This document shows, in pieces, positions 5,083 through 5,850 of a DNA stretch of 5,850 nt (the stretch's first letter is position 1; each line of letters starts with the position of its first letter). The notes below the pieces were generated by a model. That model was not told the origin of the DNA and did no database searches. It was given only the letters and a program-made list of their open reading frames with translations. The stretch spans positions 1 through 5,850 of the forward strand of contig JACMOQ010000490.1 of assembly GCA_014377905.1 (NCBI GenBank), read 5' to 3'. The position numbers and the translations under genes were made by a program. Origin of the DNA: Acetobacteraceae bacterium (GTDB lineage: Bacteria > Pseudomonadota > Alphaproteobacteria > Acetobacterales > Acetobacteraceae).

Positions 5083-5089
5083 CAAGCAG

Positions 5090-5392
5090 ATGTCCCGCAC
5101 CACTACCCATCCCAAGGAAGCCACCTTCAATCTCCGCATCGATCCGGTGCTAAAGGCTGAATTCACCGCGGCGACCGAGGCCGAGGATAAGCCGGCCGCG
5201 CAGGTGCTGCGCGAATTTATGCGCCGATATGTCGCTGAACGCGCGCGGGCTGCATTCCTGGTTGAAGCAGATCGACAGATGAGGGCGGTAAACGCACGCA
5301 GTTCGGACCCAACAACCGACGAATATGCTGTCGCCCAGGATGTCGAGGCCGCGTTCGGGGAAGTCTGGCGGGATGATGCGTGGAAGGCGTAA
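5090..5392 (+). CDS. Ribbon-helix-helix antitoxin (partner of MazF-type toxin)
   Basis: This 100-residue protein begins with a short strand, ATFNLRID (11-18), followed by helix PVLKAEFTAATEAED (19-33), a turn at KPAA and a second helix QVLREFMRRYVAERARA (38-54). This is the layout of a ribbon-helix-helix DNA-binding domain, in which two chains form a two-stranded sheet that enters the major groove. The C-terminal half (about 55-100) is acidic and contains tryptophan and phenylalanine (AAFGEVWRDDAW), as expected of a flexible toxin-binding tail. It should neutralise the toxin and repress the operon through the inverted repeat before it. The ATG is fixed by AGGG seven bases upstream. The toxin gene starts 13 bases before this gene's stop, so translation is probably coupled. 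The RHH class is recognised, but the exact antitoxin subfamily is not. Confidence 0.85.
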   Translation: MSRTTTHPKEATFNLRIDPVLKAEFTAATEAEDKPAAQVLREFMRRYVAERARAAFLVEADRQMRAVNARSSDPTTDEYAVAQDVEAAFGEVWRDDAWKA

Positions 5393-5715
5393 AGCGTGGC
5401 GATCTGGTGGTTGTTGCGCTGCGGGGTGAGTCCCGCAAACCAAGGCCGGCGCTCATCGTGCAATCGGACGCTTTTGCGTCGTTAGCGTTCGTTATGGTGA
5501 TACCGTTGACCAGCGTCGTGGACCCCGAACAAGGACTACGTGTGGTCATTTCGCCGTCCTTGACCAATGGTTTGCGGATGGCATCGCACGTGATGGTTGA
5601 CCGGACGGTCCTTGCCTTGCGGACGCATGTAGGGGACGTAATCGGGCAATTGGATACCGTAACGATGCGGTCGGTTGATCAGGCATTGGCACGCTTCCTC
5701 GGCCTCGCCGACTAA
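5380..5715 (+). CDS. MazF/PemK family endoribonuclease toxin
   Basis: This 111-residue protein has normal length for the family. MazF/PemK toxins are cytoplasmic ribonucleases that cut RNA at short sequence motifs and stop growth when the antitoxin is lost. Family marks are VKRGDLVVVAL (4-14), KPRPALIVQSD (20-30) with Arg22 in the position of the catalytic Arg, VIPLTS (40-45) with Thr44 at the usual active-site Thr, and VMVDRTVLAL...HVGDVIGQLD (71-92). Both expected active-site positions are present, so it appears intact. The start must be GTG at 5380, because an in-frame TGA lies at 5374-5376 and no ATG follows before the conserved core. It overlaps the antitoxin gene by 13 bases. The stop codon overlaps the stop of a converging - strand gene (5712-5714). 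Control is by the shared upstream promoter. Confidence 0.92.
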   Translation: MEGVKRGDLVVVALRGESRKPRPALIVQSDAFASLAFVMVIPLTSVVDPEQGLRVVISPSLTNGLRMASHVMVDRTVLALRTHVGDVIGQLDTVTMRSVDQALARFLGLAD

Positions 5716-5850
5716 TCATCCGCCATCGCCACCGGCAATAACGGCCCCGGCGGCAACCGCCCGCTCGTCGGGATTTGCGGCACCCAAGGCCGATTGCCGC
5801 GAAAGGCGCGGTCCGACAGCACTAACGGCGTCGCCTCACCGAACCAAACC
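5712..5850 (-). CDS. 3' end of an unidentified gene, cut by the window edge
   Basis: The - strand is open from the right edge to TAG at 5714-5712, giving 46 C-terminal residues that end in LPVAMADD. Third positions are mostly G or C, as in the real genes here. The segment is proline-rich and contains AFRGNRPWVPQIP. A similar basic then R-P-W pattern occurs near the end of some ComEC/Rec2 competence proteins, but this is a weak guess. It converges on the toxin gene with stop codons overlapping by two bases, leaving no room for a terminator between them. Confidence 0.45.
   Translation of the reverse strand, partial: VWFGEATPLVLSDRAFRGNRPWVPQIPTSGRLPPGPLLPVAMADD

Noticed and set aside
5023..5463. 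A 146-codon - strand frame over the antitoxin
   Set aside because: It overlaps the antitoxin gene and its promoter, has no recognisable family and is a shadow of the + strand operon.

Overview
The window looks like chromosomal DNA of a GC-rich alphaproteobacterium. The support is GC-rich third codon positions, the DUF3297 protein, and a MazF-type toxin paired with a ribbon-helix-helix antitoxin. Four AT-rich hairpin repeats between genes resemble repeats I remember from Acetobacteraceae such as Acidiphilium. That family-level placement rests on memory and is tentative.

Layout. At 68-141 there is a tRNA-Gln(CUG) on the + strand with a plausible promoter before it. At 354-1875 two genes lie on the - strand: a cytochrome P450, then a DUF3297 protein 19 bases after it. 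A 109-base divergent intergenic region carries a perfect palindrome and separates the P450 from a short-chain dehydrogenase (1985-2839, + strand). Just after the dehydrogenase is a 55-codon relic of a luciferase-like flavin monooxygenase, broken by indels. At 3166-4548 (- strand) is a complete M20 family metallopeptidase of the dipeptidase type. The stretch 4630-5026 holds degraded coding DNA: a 78-codon ORF of unknown family, then an out-of-frame leucine-rich-repeat fragment that one base in an A5 run would join to it. At 5090-5715 is a two-gene toxin-antitoxin operon with its own promoter, an operator-like inverted repeat and a good ribosome binding site. From 5712 to the right edge, the 3' end of an unidentified - strand gene converges on the toxin gene, and the stop codons overlap.

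How the genes relate. The P450, the dehydrogenase and the monooxygenase relic are all oxidoreductases of the kind used to break down hydrophobic substrates such as terpenoids or steroids. They may be the remains of a catabolic cluster; this is inference and no substrate can be named. The toxin-antitoxin pair is a self-contained module.

The most interesting unexplained structure is the set of four ~35-base elements at 310-343, 3026-3060, 3127-3161 and 4585-4619. Each is a T-run followed by a 10-11 bp hairpin. The stems differ between copies by compensatory changes, and three of the four sit 4-10 bases after a stop codon in the same relative orientation. I found no clearly new multi-gene system. 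Other points of interest are the two gene relics and the regulatory palindromes.
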